Assembly (NCBI GenBank): GCA_038147155.1
Contig: JAYQTA010000007.1
Span: 68,950-132,949, forward strand
DNA: 64,000 nt
Direction of reading: 5' to 3'
Source of the DNA: Australimonas brisbanensis
GTDB taxonomy: Bacteria > Chloroflexota > Dehalococcoidia > Lucifugimonadales > Australimonadaceae
A model generated the notes under the pieces. The model saw only the letters and a list, made by a program, of their open reading frames with translations. It did not search any database and had not been told where the DNA came from. Each line of letters starts with the position of its first letter. The first letter of the stretch is position 1. The translations under genes and the position numbers were made by a program. Shown piece after piece: positions 24,276 to 34,184 of the stretch.

Positions 24276-25481
24276 ATGAAGGCGCGCTTCTCCTACGGGT
24301 GGGTGGTGGTGTGCTCACTGGCGCTCTTCTCCGCCGTGGGAGTGGGCATGCTGGGCGCCAACACCGCCCTGTTCATCCGTCCTGCGGGTGAGGGCGCGGG
24401 CTGGAGCGCGGGCCTCTTCGGCTGGGCCCAGTTCGCGCGCCTCGCCGCCATGCTGGCCGGTGGGCCGCTCATCGGCTGGGCCATCGACCGGCGGGGGGCT
24501 CGCCTGCCCGTCCTGGCCGCCCTGGGCGTCGGCGCAGCGGCCTTGCTGGCGCTCTCACGGGCCGAGGCCTCCTGGATGCTGGTGGCCCTGTTCGTCCTCA
24601 TGGGCCTGGTGGGCATGGGCCGCGCCTCCGACCTGTTCGTTACCGCGCCCGTGGCGGGCTGGTTCCCCGGACGTGGCCGGGGCCTCGCCCTGGGCATCGC
24701 GCTGGCGGGCACGCCCGCGGGGGTGGTGCTCTTCTTCCCCCTCACCCAGTGGCTCATCGAAGCGCTGGGCTGGCGCACGGCCCTCGCCGTCCTTGGCGTG
24801 GGCGGTTTCGCGCTGGCCGCCCCCGCCGCCCTGCTGCTGCGCCGGGCACCCGCGCCGGTGCGGGTGGCCCCCGGGCTGGGCAGCCTCTCCCGCGCCCAGG
24901 CGATGCGCGGGCGCGACTTCTGGCTGCTAACGGCGGGCTTCGGGGCGCTTGCCTACGGCTTCTCGGCGGTGGTGCTCTTCCGCGTCCCAGCGCTGGTAGA
25001 GCGCGGCGCGGCGCCGGGGCTGGTCGCGTGGGCCATCGCGCTGGACGCCGCCGTTGCCGTGCTGGTGAGCCTGTTTGCTGGCAAGCTGGTGGACCGGCTG
25101 GGCGTAGGCTGGCTCCTGGCAGCGGGGCTGGGCGCGGGCCTGGTGAGCGTGGGAGGGCTGCTGGCAGCCGGGCCACTGGCCTGGGTGTTCGTGGTGAACA
25201 TCGGCTACGCCGTCGGCTTCCAGACCACCCACGTGGCCGGTGCCGAGTTGTGGGCCCGCCGGTACGGGCCCGCGCACCTGGGGGCCATACGGGGCCTCTC
25301 CCTGCCCCTCAGCGTGGCCGTGGGAGCCGCGGCCTTCCCCGTAACGGGGATGGTGCGCGATGCCACCAGCGCCTACGCGCCCGCCTGGTGGGCCGCAGGC
25401 GCGGCCTTCGTGCTGGCGGGTGCGCTGCTGGCCACCGTCAGCGGGGGGAGCGCGCCGGAGGAACAGAGAACGGCGCCTTGA
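24276..25481 (+). CDS. Major facilitator superfamily transporter
   Basis: 401 residues with 12 predicted helices. MFS features: the loop between helices 2 and 3 reads GWAIDRRGARLPVL, the central cytoplasmic loop is short, and the second half repeats it as GKLVDRLGVGWLL. The oxalate/formate antiporter-like subgroup is suggested by YGWVVVCSLALFSAVGVGM at the start, but the substrate is unknown. No ribosome binding site is visible, consistent with leaderless translation. Confidence 0.85.
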   Translation: MKARFSYGWVVVCSLALFSAVGVGMLGANTALFIRPAGEGAGWSAGLFGWAQFARLAAMLAGGPLIGWAIDRRGARLPVLAALGVGAAALLALSRAEASWMLVALFVLMGLVGMGRASDLFVTAPVAGWFPGRGRGLALGIALAGTPAGVVLFFPLTQWLIEALGWRTALAVLGVGGFALAAPAALLLRRAPAPVRVAPGLGSLSRAQAMRGRDFWLLTAGFGALAYGFSAVVLFRVPALVERGAAPGLVAWAIALDAAVAVLVSLFAGKLVDRLGVGWLLAAGLGAGLVSVGGLLAAGPLAWVFVVNIGYAVGFQTTHVAGAELWARRYGPAHLGAIRGLSLPLSVAVGAAAFPVTGMVRDATSAYAPAWWAAGAAFVLAGALLATVSGGSAPEEQRTAP

Positions 25482-25490
25482 GGGCGCCGT
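25470..25490. terminator. Hairpin between the MFS gene and tRNA-Ile
   Basis: ACGGCGCC (25470-25477) pairs with GGCGCCGT (25483-25490). It overlaps the MFS stop codon and could serve both converging transcripts. T-tracts are short. Confidence 0.5.
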
Positions 25491-25521
25491 TGTGCGTGCA
25501 GAGGTGGTGTGGGAGGCGGGT

Positions 25522-25598
25522 TGGTGGGCCACCCAGGAATCGAACCTGGGACCTCAGTCTTATCAGGACTGCGCTCTAACCGACTGAGCTAGTGGCCC
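25522..25598 (-). tRNA. tRNA-Ile(GAT)
   Basis: Cloverleaf on the minus strand: 5' GGGCCAC with 3' GTGGCCC, anticodon arm CAGTC-CTGATAA-GACTG with anticodon GAT, T arm GGTTCGATTCC, encoded CCA. It reads codon ATC, the specifier codon of the T-box found at 48 kb. Confidence 0.96.
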
Positions 25599-25624
25599 AC
25601 GCGCGGCGCCGGAGCGCCTCGGGC

Positions 25625-25633
25625 ATTCTAGCA
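25625..25633 (-). promoter_or_regulatory. Extended -10 promoter of tRNA-Ile
   Basis: TGC-TAGAAT on the minus strand, about 26 nt upstream of the tRNA 5' end. It suggests the tRNA is transcribed separately from 16S. Confidence 0.5.
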
Positions 25634-25662
25634 CCGCCGCAAGGGGGGTGCCAGGAACGCAA

Positions 25663-25684
25663 GGGGCCAGCATGCGCTGGCCCC
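25663..25684 (-). terminator. Hairpin downstream of the 16S gene
   Basis: GGGGCCAGC (25663-25671) and GCTGGCCCC (25676-25684) form a perfect 9-bp stem between the 16S trailer and the tRNA-Ile promoter. TTGCGTT follows on the minus strand; a plausible but T-poor terminator. Confidence 0.45.
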
Positions 25685-25707
25685 AGGGCGTTCTGAAACA
25701 GAGCCAC

Positions 25708-25735
25708 CCTTAACAGGTGAATAGTGGAAGGAAGG
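25708..25735 (-). repeat. 3' strand of the pre-16S processing stem
   Basis: 28 nt complementary, with one G-U pair, to 27442-27469 on the other side of the 16S gene. The two strands would form the RNase III-type stalk of pre-16S rRNA. Confidence 0.85.
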
Positions 25736-25870
25736 AATTCGAACAGGTCCGTCAGTCCGCCGAAGCGGTTTGGAAAGGCCTTCGCCACCGAGGGAGTAAG
25801 ACTCAACCAATCGGCAGTTCCGGTTACCGTCCCCTGACGGTACGACCTTAGGATTCTGAAGTGATCTCCT

Positions 25871-27354
<1,484 letters not shown>

Positions 27355-27441
27355 AGTTATGATCTTGATTGATCCGGTGATTCAATGGAACAGACACGCT
27401 CCGAAGAGCGTGCCTTTCTGTACTCAAAGTAGTACAGGGCG

Positions 27442-27469
27442 CCTTCCTTCCACTATTCACTTGTTAAGG
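27442..27469 (-). repeat. 5' strand of the pre-16S processing stem
   Basis: Partner of 25708-25735. It lies in the 5' leader of the 16S transcript, downstream of the rrn promoter. Confidence 0.85.
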
Positions 27470-27502
27470 AGCGGTATCGCCACCGACGGTGGCAACCCCC
27501 AT

Positions 27503-27531
27503 ACATTAGACTGCCGCCGACCCCGCGTCAA
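27503..27531 (-). promoter_or_regulatory. rrn promoter
   Basis: On the minus strand TTGACG (27531-27526), 17 nt, TAATGT (27508-27503). It lies about 35 nt upstream of the processing stem. Confidence 0.75.
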
Positions 27532-27575
27532 GGGGTGTGCGGGCAGATTCCAACAGGCCGTGGCCTGCTCGAGAC

Positions 27576-28229
27576 TCAGCGTCGCAGCAACGGGGAGAGC
27601 CGTTTCCACACCACCGCGTGCACCTTCTCGACGCTTTCGCGCGCATCGACGACCAAGAGCCGGGAGGGCTCGCGCCGGGCCAATCGGGCGAATCCCGCGC
27701 GGACCAGCCGGTGGAACTCCAGCGGCTCATCCTCGAACCGCCCGCCGTTGCCGGTCCCGTCGCGCTCGGCGGCGCGGGCCAGCAGGGCTTCGGGCGGGGC
27801 GTCCAGCAGCACGGTCAGGCGCGGGATGAGCCCGCCGGTGGCCAGCTCATTGGCCGCGTTCACCAGCCGGCGGGGCAGCCCGCGCCCCGTGCCCTGGTAG
27901 ACGGTGGTGGAGTCAGCGAAACGATCGGTGAGCACCACGGCGCCCCGTTCGAGCGCCGGGGCGATGACGGCACGCACCAATTCAGCACGGGCGGCGGCGA
28001 AGGCAAGCAGCTCCGCCTCCGCGCTCAGGGGCTCGGCCCCGGACTTGAGGTAGGCGCGCAGGTGCTCGCCGAAGGGCGTCCCCCCCGGTTCGCGCAGGGC
28101 GAGGCACTCGCGCCCCGTGGCCCGCACGCGCTCGGCGGCCAGGGCCAACTGGGTGGACTTGCCCGCCCCCTCCCCGCCCTCGAAGGAGACCAGGAGCCCC
28201 AGCCCCTCGGTGTCGATGCCCCTAGCCAC
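27576..28229 (-). CDS. tmk: Thymidylate kinase
   Basis: 217 residues. P-loop GGEGAGKS at 18-25, the DR motif in VVLTDRFADST, the adenine/LID block with RDGTGNGGRFE and the preceding AANELATGGLIPRLTVLLD. It phosphorylates dTMP to dTDP for DNA synthesis. Its ATG overlaps the end of the upstream ATPase gene by 8 nt, so the two are coupled. The rrn promoter lies just past its stop codon. Confidence 0.94.
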   Translation of the reverse strand: MARGIDTEGLGLLVSFEGGEGAGKSTQLALAAERVRATGRECLALREPGGTPFGEHLRAYLKSGAEPLSAEAELLAFAAARAELVRAVIAPALERGAVVLTDRFADSTTVYQGTGRGLPRRLVNAANELATGGLIPRLTVLLDAPPEALLARAAERDGTGNGGRFEDEPLEFHRLVRAGFARLARREPSRLLVVDARESVEKVHAVVWKRLSPLLRR

Positions 28230-29910
28230 GGCGGATCGTCACCCGCCGGTGGGGGTCGCGCCCCTCGGAGCGCGAGCGCAGGCGCGCTTGCTCGGCGATG
28301 CGATGCTGGATGCGGCGCACGAAGGAGCTCTGGGGCCGCAGCGTCACCGCGTCGGCCTCGCCCGCCAGGATGCGCTCGACGCCGTCCTCGGCCTCGTCGC
28401 GCCCGCCTGCCAGGTCGTTCTCACCCGTGTCCACGGCACGCTCTGCCCCCATCTCCTCCAGGAACCCACCGATCTGCCCCGGCGTGTTGCGCCGCAGGAC
28501 GAACACCGGCACGCCCCGCTCGGCAGCCTCGTCCAGCACCCGCGAGCGGCGCCGGAAGTGGGCCTTGGTGGTCAGCAGAACGTCGGCCTCGCCCACGCTG
28601 GAGGCCAGGTCCACGCCCATTCCCGCTGAGGCAGCGGCCTCCTCCAGCCGCTCACGGCTCACGCCGAGGGGCAGCACCCGCAGCGCCGGACGCGCGGGAG
28701 GCGCCTCCTGCTCCAGCGGTTCCGGTTCCGCCTCCGGGGCCCGCTCGCGTGGAGGCAGCTGACGGCGCCACGGCTCGGGGCGCGCCTCCGGCTCATCGGA
28801 AACCGGGGCGGGGCCGCGCTCGCGCATGGGCCCACCGCCGAAGGGGGCCAGGGGGAAGCCCGGCTCGCGGGCGACGGGGGCCTTGGAACGGCGCACGCCG
28901 CCATGCTCATCCAACTCACGCAGTTCCGGCACCGCCGTGCGTCCGCGCAGGATGGCGTCCACCGTGCGCGCCACATCGGTGTGCACCGCAACCTTGTTCC
29001 AGGACTGGATCTCCACCAGTACGGTGAAGGTGGGTGGGGCCTTGCGCTCCAGGATGGTCTTCTGGGTACGCCGGCGGCGCGCCTCCTCGTCAGAGAGGGT
29101 CACCGTCTGGATGCCGCCCACCAGGTCGGAGAGGGTGGGGTTCGCCAGCAGGTTCTCCAGGGTGTTGCCGTGGGCGGTGGCGATGAGCTGCACGCCGCGC
29201 TCGGCGATGGTGCGCGCGGCCGCCGCCTCGAGCTCAGTGCCCATCTCGTCCACGATGATGACCTGCGGCATGTGGTTCTCCACCGCCTCGATCATCACCG
29301 CGTGCTGGGCGGCGGGGGTGCGCACCTGCATGCGGCGCGCGCGGCCGATGGCCGGGTGCGGGATGTCCCCGTCGCCGGCGATCTCGTTGGAGGTATCCAC
29401 GATGACCACGCGCTTGCCCGCGCCCGCCACCACCCGCGCCAGCTCGCGCAGGATCGTGGTCTTGCCCACGCCGGGGCGGCCCAGCAGCAGCACGGAGTTT
29501 CCCGCGAGGGCCAGGTCCTCGATGACGCGTGCCGACCCGGAGATGGCCCGACCCACGCGGCAGGTGAGGCCCACCACGTCGCCCGCGCGGTTGCGGATGG
29601 CGCTGATGCGGTGGAGGGTGCGTTCGATGCCCGCGCGGTTGTCGTCACCGAACAGGCCGACGCGCTCGATAACGTGGTGCAGGTCGGCGGCGCTCACCTC
29701 GTGCTCGGACAGGTACACGTCGCGATCCAGGAACCGCGCCTCCGGAGCGCGCCCCAGGTCCAGCACGACCTCCAAGAGCCCGCCAGGGTGCTCCTCAGCG
29801 TCCACCGCGCGCCTGATGGGCAGCGGCAGCACGCCCAGGAGCGCCTCCCGTTCCTGGGTGGTGGCCCCGCCCGCCAGCGCCCTGTTCGTGCGTTCCGTCT
29901 CGTTGGTCAA
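28222..29910 (-). CDS. AAA ATPase with R3H-type C-terminus (SpoIIIAA/Ycf45-like)
   Basis: 562 residues. The ATPase core follows a conserved N-terminal domain (LLEVVLDLGRAPEARF): Walker A GRPGVGKT at 144-151, Walker B in QVIIVDEMGTELEA, and TAHGNTLENLL after it. This core resembles stage III sporulation protein AA and the plastid Ycf45. A Pro/Glu-rich linker (about 345-410) leads to a C-terminal nucleic-acid-binding region ending SFVRRIQHRIAEQARLRSRS, as in single-stranded nucleic acid binding R3H proteins. The role is unknown; linkage with tmk is seen in other Chloroflexi and cyanobacteria as far as I recall. Confidence 0.82.
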   Translation of the reverse strand: MTNETERTNRALAGGATTQEREALLGVLPLPIRRAVDAEEHPGGLLEVVLDLGRAPEARFLDRDVYLSEHEVSAADLHHVIERVGLFGDDNRAGIERTLHRISAIRNRAGDVVGLTCRVGRAISGSARVIEDLALAGNSVLLLGRPGVGKTTILRELARVVAGAGKRVVIVDTSNEIAGDGDIPHPAIGRARRMQVRTPAAQHAVMIEAVENHMPQVIIVDEMGTELEAAAARTIAERGVQLIATAHGNTLENLLANPTLSDLVGGIQTVTLSDEEARRRRTQKTILERKAPPTFTVLVEIQSWNKVAVHTDVARTVDAILRGRTAVPELRELDEHGGVRRSKAPVAREPGFPLAPFGGGPMRERGPAPVSDEPEARPEPWRRQLPPRERAPEAEPEPLEQEAPPARPALRVLPLGVSRERLEEAAASAGMGVDLASSVGEADVLLTTKAHFRRRSRVLDEAAERGVPVFVLRRNTPGQIGGFLEEMGAERAVDTGENDLAGGRDEAEDGVERILAGEADAVTLRPQSSFVRRIQHRIAEQARLRSRSEGRDPHRRVTIRRG

Positions 29911-29928
29911 CGCGCCCCCTCCTTTGGC

Positions 29929-30840
29929 TCAGGCTCCCGCCACCACCGCCCTGGCCAACGGCACCCGGATGCCCGTGGTCGCCGCCAGCACCATGCACCG
30001 CGAGTCCTCGGCCCAGCCTCGCCGCCCCAGCACCGCCTCCAAGGCCCGCTGGTGCTCCGGCACGGCCCACACCGCCTGCCGGTGGCCCCGCGCCAGGTGG
30101 GCCACATCGTCCGCCAGCCCCGCCACCGCCTCGGCCCCCTCTGCGGGGTGGGCCATCGCTTCCACCACCAGCCTATCGCCCCGGTGGGTCAGGCGCACCC
30201 ACCCGCGCAGGCTCCCCTCCCGCTCCCACACGTAGGCCCGCGCCCCATGGGCGGGCGGCTCCTGGGCGTCACGCCACTGGTCCAAGGTGAGCCCCGCGCC
30301 CGCGCGTGCAGGGCCAGGGACGCTGGCGGTGTAGAGGCGGAAGAGGCCCAGGGCATCGGCCGGGGTCACGGGGCGCAGCCCCATCGGCGCACCCCCTGCG
30401 GGGGCGAGCGCTCGGGTGCTCACCAGCCGTCGCTCCTGCCAGCAGGGGGCGAAGCCCGCATCCACCGCCTGCTCGCGCAGGGGGCCAGCCTCAGGGACGC
30501 GCAGGAAGAGGCGCTCGGCACGGTGAGCGGAGGCCCGCCCCACACATCCGGCGAGCAACGCGGGCAGCGTGGCGCGAGCGCGCGCCGTGGCGTACAGGTG
30601 CCCCACGCCCCACGCGCTGGGGCCGGAGCGGCGCTCCAGCACCGCCAGCGCCTCCAGACGTCCACCGGCGGTGGCGGTCACCGATTCGGTGCGCCCGCGC
30701 GGTGCGCTCACCCAGCGGACGATGCTCAGGGCGCTCAGGCGCATCGGCGCATCGCCCGGCGCGCCGCACGCTAAGTCATCGCCGCCGGGCAGCCCGGCGG
30801 GCAGGCGCAGCAGGTCTGAGATGCGCAGCGTGCGGATCAT
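29929..30840 (-). CDS. Probable GNAT-fold protein with two degenerate domains
   Basis: 303 residues from ATG 30840 (MIRTLRISDLLRLPAG). Two similar alpha/beta segments are suggested. The first has RRSGPSAWGVGHLYATARAR and ERLFLRVPEAGPLREQAVDA, the second begins PMGLRPVTPADALGLFRLYT, a common GNAT N-terminus. The acetyl-CoA loop is poorly conserved, so catalytic activity is doubtful. It lies between pdxT and the R3H ATPase in one direction. Confidence 0.55.
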   Translation of the reverse strand: MIRTLRISDLLRLPAGLPGGDDLACGAPGDAPMRLSALSIVRWVSAPRGRTESVTATAGGRLEALAVLERRSGPSAWGVGHLYATARARATLPALLAGCVGRASAHRAERLFLRVPEAGPLREQAVDAGFAPCWQERRLVSTRALAPAGGAPMGLRPVTPADALGLFRLYTASVPGPARAGAGLTLDQWRDAQEPPAHGARAYVWEREGSLRGWVRLTHRGDRLVVEAMAHPAEGAEAVAGLADDVAHLARGHRQAVWAVPEHQRALEAVLGRRGWAEDSRCMVLAATTGIRVPLARAVVAGA

Positions 30841-30859
30841 ATCCCTGCCGGGGCTCTCC

Positions 30860-31456
30860 TCAGTGGGATGGTGCGGCGGCCATCTCCCAGAATGCAACAT
30901 GGAAGCGCGCATCGCGCGTGAGTTCGGGGTGGAAGGAGGTGGCCAACAGGTTGCCCGCCCGCACCGCCACGGGCGAGCCGTCCTCCAGGGCGGCCAGCAC
31001 CTCCACGCCCTGCCCCACCGCGGTGATGACCGGGGCGCGGATGAAGACGGCGTGGAAGGGCCCGCCCACCATGCCTTTCACGTTCAGGGGCGCGGAGAAG
31101 GAGTCCACCTGGCGCCCGTACCCGTTGCGCCGCACGGTGATGTCCATGAGGCCCAGGGGCGCAGGGCGATCCTCCTCCAGCCGTGCGGCCAGCATGATGA
31201 GCCCGGCGCACGTGCCCCACACGGGCCGTCCGCCGCGAGCGAATGCCATCAGCGGGGAGCGCAGGCCGTAGGCATCCATGAGCTTGGCCATGGTAGTGGA
31301 CTCCCCACCAGGGATGATGAGCGCCCCACACGCTTCCAGCTCAGCCACGGTGCGCACCTGGCAGGAGGGAACCCCCGCCGCGGCGAGCATGTCCTGGTGC
31401 TCGGCGAAATCGCCCTGGAGCGCCAGCACGCCCACCCGCGCCGGACTACCAGCCAC
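30860..31456 (-). CDS. pdxT: Pyridoxal 5'-phosphate synthase glutaminase subunit
   Basis: 198 residues. The triad is Cys83 (WGTCAGLI), His176 and Glu178 (SFHPELT); GGESTT at 50-55 forms the oxyanion region. It releases ammonia from glutamine and passes it to PdxS, making vitamin B6 cofactor without deoxyxylulose phosphate. It overlaps pdxS by 11 nt. Confidence 0.95.
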   Translation of the reverse strand: MAGSPARVGVLALQGDFAEHQDMLAAAGVPSCQVRTVAELEACGALIIPGGESTTMAKLMDAYGLRSPLMAFARGGRPVWGTCAGLIMLAARLEEDRPAPLGLMDITVRRNGYGRQVDSFSAPLNVKGMVGGPFHAVFIRAPVITAVGQGVEVLAALEDGSPVAVRAGNLLATSFHPELTRDARFHVAFWEMAAAPSH

Positions 31457-32332
31457 GGGTGGCCAACTGCTCCTCCGGCCGGATGTCCCGGACGCTGATG
31501 CCCACCATCGCCTCCCCCAGGTTGCGGGAGACCTCGGCGATGACCGCCGGGTCCTGGTAGTGGGTGACGGCCTTCACCACGGCCTTGGCGCGGGCGGAGG
31601 GGTCGCCGGACTTGAAGATGCCGGAGCCCACGAACACCCCATCGGCGCCCAGGTGCATCATCAGCGCGGCGTCCGCCGGGGTGGCCACGCCACCGGCGGC
31701 GAAGTTCACCACGGGCATGCGCCCCTGCGCCTTCACCTGACGCAGCAGCTCCACCGAGGCGCCCAGGTCCTTGGCGAAGGCGGTGAGTTCGTCGTCGGGC
31801 ATCGCCTGCACCTGGCGGATCTGCTTCATCACCGTGCGCATGTGGCGCACCGCCTCCACCACATCGCCCGTGCCCGCTTCACCCTTGGTGCGGATCATCG
31901 CCGCGCCCTCGCCGATGCGCCGCAGCGCCTCGCCCAGGTTGCGGCAGCCACACACGAAGGGCACCTTGAAGTCGTGCTTCCAGACGTGGTGCTCCTCGTC
32001 GGCCGGGGTGAGCACCTCGGACTCGTCGATGTAGTCCACGCCGATGGACTCCAGCACCTGCGCCTCGACGAAGTGGCCGATGCGGCACTTGGCCATGACG
32101 GGGATGGTCACCGACTTGATGATCTCGTCGATCATGGACGGGTCGGACATGCGGGCCACGCCGCCCTGGGCGCGGATGTCGGCGGGGACGCGCTCCAGCG
32201 CCATGACGGCGCACGCGCCGGCGTCCTCCGCGATCTTCGCCTGCTCGGCGTTCACCACGTCCATGATGACGCCGCCCTTGAGCATCTGGGCCAGGCCCTG
32301 CTTGACCTCGAACGTCCCCGTCTCTCTGCCAT
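31446..32332 (-). CDS. pdxS: Pyridoxal 5'-phosphate synthase lyase subunit (start region frameshifted)
   Basis: The body is a complete PdxS: GTFEVKQGLAQMLKGGVIMD, the lysine in PVMAKCRIGHF, EEHHVWKHDF, then the phosphate-binding NFAAGGVATPADAALMM. It joins ribose 5-phosphate, glyceraldehyde 3-phosphate and ammonia to form PLP. The natural start is the ATG at 32332, with AGGAG six bases before it, but that ATG is out of frame. Removing one GA from the GAGAGA just after it gives MAETGTFEVKQGL, the canonical N-terminus. As written, the only in-frame start is a TTG at 32360 that overlaps the promoter. This is a real lesion or an assembly error. Confidence 0.85.
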
Positions 32333-32359
32333 GTCGCGCTCCTGGTGCTGCTTGGCCCA

Positions 32360-32365
32360 AGTATA
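32360..32365 (-). promoter_or_regulatory. -10 element of pdxS
   Basis: TATACT on the minus strand, about 28 nt upstream of the ATG at 32332. It supports that ATG rather than the TTG at 32360 as the start. Confidence 0.5.
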
Positions 32366-32391
32366 CGCGCGCGAGGGGAACCCGTGGAGGG

Positions 32392-34107
32392 CTACAGGTT
32401 GTCGCGGGCCAGCATCGCCGCCACCGCGGCGGGCGCGTCGGCTGCGGTCACCTGCTCGGTGGCCCCATCGCGCCGGCGCTTGAGCTCCACCACGCCATTC
32501 TTGAGGTTGCGCGGGCTCACCACCACCCGCACCGGCAGGCCCAGCAGGTCGGCGTCGTTGAACTTGACGCCCGCCGACTCGACACGGTCGTCGTAGAGCA
32601 CCTCGTGGCCCGCCGCCCCCAGCGCCGCATACAGCGCCTCGGCGGCCTCGGCCACGGCGGACTGGTCGGCGTTCAGCGCCACCAGGTGCACCGCGAAGGG
32701 CGCGATGGGCGCGGGAAAGATGATGCCCTTCTCGTCGTGGTTCTGCTCGATGGCCGCAGCCAGCACCCGCGAGACGCCGATGCCGTAGCAGCCCATGATC
32801 ATAGGGTGCTGGGCCCCCGCCTCGTCGGTGAACACCGCACCGATGCGCTCGGAGAAGAACGTGCCCAGCTTGAACACGTGTCCCACCTCGATGCCCCGGT
32901 GGGCCTCCAGCACCCCGCCCCCGCCGGGGGCCTGATGGCCCGCCTGCGCGGTGGCGATGTCAGCCACCTCGTCCACCTGGAAATCACGCGGGTAGTTCAC
33001 GTTGGTGTAGTGGTAGCCCTCGCGGTTGGCCCCGGCGGCGAAGTTGGTGCCCTGGGTGATGGAGCCGTCGCCGATGCGCCGCACGCCAAGACGCTCTGGG
33101 AGTCCCACGGGTGAGGTGGAGCCCGGCGTGAGCCCGGCCGCCACCGACTCCTCGGGCGTCGCCAGGCGCAGTTCGCGCACGTGCAGCAGGTTCTTCAACT
33201 TCACCTCGTTCACCGCCAGGTCACCCCGGATCGTGGCGAGAACGATGGCCCCGTCGGCGTTGTAGAAGACCGCCTTGAGCGTCTGCACCGGCTCGATGCC
33301 CAGCAGCCCGCACAGCTCCTCGATGGTCTTGATGCCGGGCGTGGAGACCAGCTCCATGGGTGCGGGCTCCGGCTCCGGGGCGCGCGGGGGGATGGACGTG
33401 GCGCGCTCCACGTTGGCCGCGTACCCCGTGGGGGGGCACAGCAACACCGTGTCCTCGCCGGATTCGGCGGGCATGATGAACTCGTGGGAGTCCTTCCCGC
33501 CGATGGCCCCGGAGTCCGCCTCCACCTCCAGCGTGGGCAGCCCGCACCGCCGGAAGATGCTCCGGTACGCCTCGCGCATGCGCTGGTAGGTGGCATCCAG
33601 GTCCTCGGCGCCCGCGTGGAAGGAGTAGGCGTCCTTCATCTCGAACTCGCGCCCGCGCATCAACCCCGCGCGCGGACGCGGCTCGTCGCGGAACTTGGTC
33701 TGTATCTGGTAGATGGTGCGCGGCAGGTCGCGGTACGACTCCACGCTGGCACGGGCTATCGCCGTCACGACCTCTTCGTGGGTGGGCGCCAGCACCAGCT
33801 CGCGCTCGCGCCTATCGTGCAGGTGGAACAGGTTCGCGCCGAAGGCCGCATCGCGCCCCGTCTCGGCCCACGTCTCGATGGGCTGGAGGGTGGGCATGCG
33901 CACCTCCTGCCCGCCCGCCGCGTCCATCTCCGCACGCACGATGCGCTCGATCTTGTGCAGCGCGCGCAGCGCCAGCGGCAGGTAGGTGTATACGCCCGCC
34001 GCCACCTGCTGCATCATCCCCGCGCGCAGCATCAGCCGGTGGGAGACCGTCTCGGCCTCGCCGGGATCTTGGCGCAGGGTCTTGGTCAGGAAGCGGCTGG
34101 CGCGCAT
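32392..34107 (-). CDS. proS: Prolyl-tRNA synthetase, bacterial type
   Basis: 571 residues from ATG 34107 (MRASRFLTKTLRQDPGEAE), which has GGAG six bases upstream; an ATG four codons earlier is the alternative. Class II motifs: motif 2 in RTIYQIQTKFRDEPRPRAGL and MRGREFEMKDAYSF, motif 3 in MIMGCYGIGVSRVLAA. The YbaK-like editing insertion lies between them (SGIKTIEELCGLLG-like segment near 240 to 380). The anticodon domain closes the protein (VRVVVSPRNLKNG). Confidence 0.95.
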   Translation of the reverse strand: MRASRFLTKTLRQDPGEAETVSHRLMLRAGMMQQVAAGVYTYLPLALRALHKIERIVRAEMDAAGGQEVRMPTLQPIETWAETGRDAAFGANLFHLHDRRERELVLAPTHEEVVTAIARASVESYRDLPRTIYQIQTKFRDEPRPRAGLMRGREFEMKDAYSFHAGAEDLDATYQRMREAYRSIFRRCGLPTLEVEADSGAIGGKDSHEFIMPAESGEDTVLLCPPTGYAANVERATSIPPRAPEPEPAPMELVSTPGIKTIEELCGLLGIEPVQTLKAVFYNADGAIVLATIRGDLAVNEVKLKNLLHVRELRLATPEESVAAGLTPGSTSPVGLPERLGVRRIGDGSITQGTNFAAGANREGYHYTNVNYPRDFQVDEVADIATAQAGHQAPGGGGVLEAHRGIEVGHVFKLGTFFSERIGAVFTDEAGAQHPMIMGCYGIGVSRVLAAAIEQNHDEKGIIFPAPIAPFAVHLVALNADQSAVAEAAEALYAALGAAGHEVLYDDRVESAGVKFNDADLLGLPVRVVVSPRNLKNGVVELKRRRDGATEQVTAADAPAAVAAMLARDNL

Positions 34108-34135
34108 CGGGCACTCCATCGAGGGGATGCCCGCA

Positions 34136-34144
34136 AGGATAGCA
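34136..34144 (-). promoter_or_regulatory. Extended -10 promoter of proS
   Basis: TGC-TATCCT on the minus strand, about 29 nt upstream of the proS start. Confidence 0.5.
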
Positions 34145-34184
34145 GGCCGCGTTCAACCCTAGAGGGGTGCAGGGGAGCGGGGGC

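Noticed and set aside
27601..29027. Plus-strand frame opposite tmk and the R3H ATPase as a gene
   Set aside because: Low-complexity Pro/Arg/Ala composition and full overlap with two strongly supported genes.
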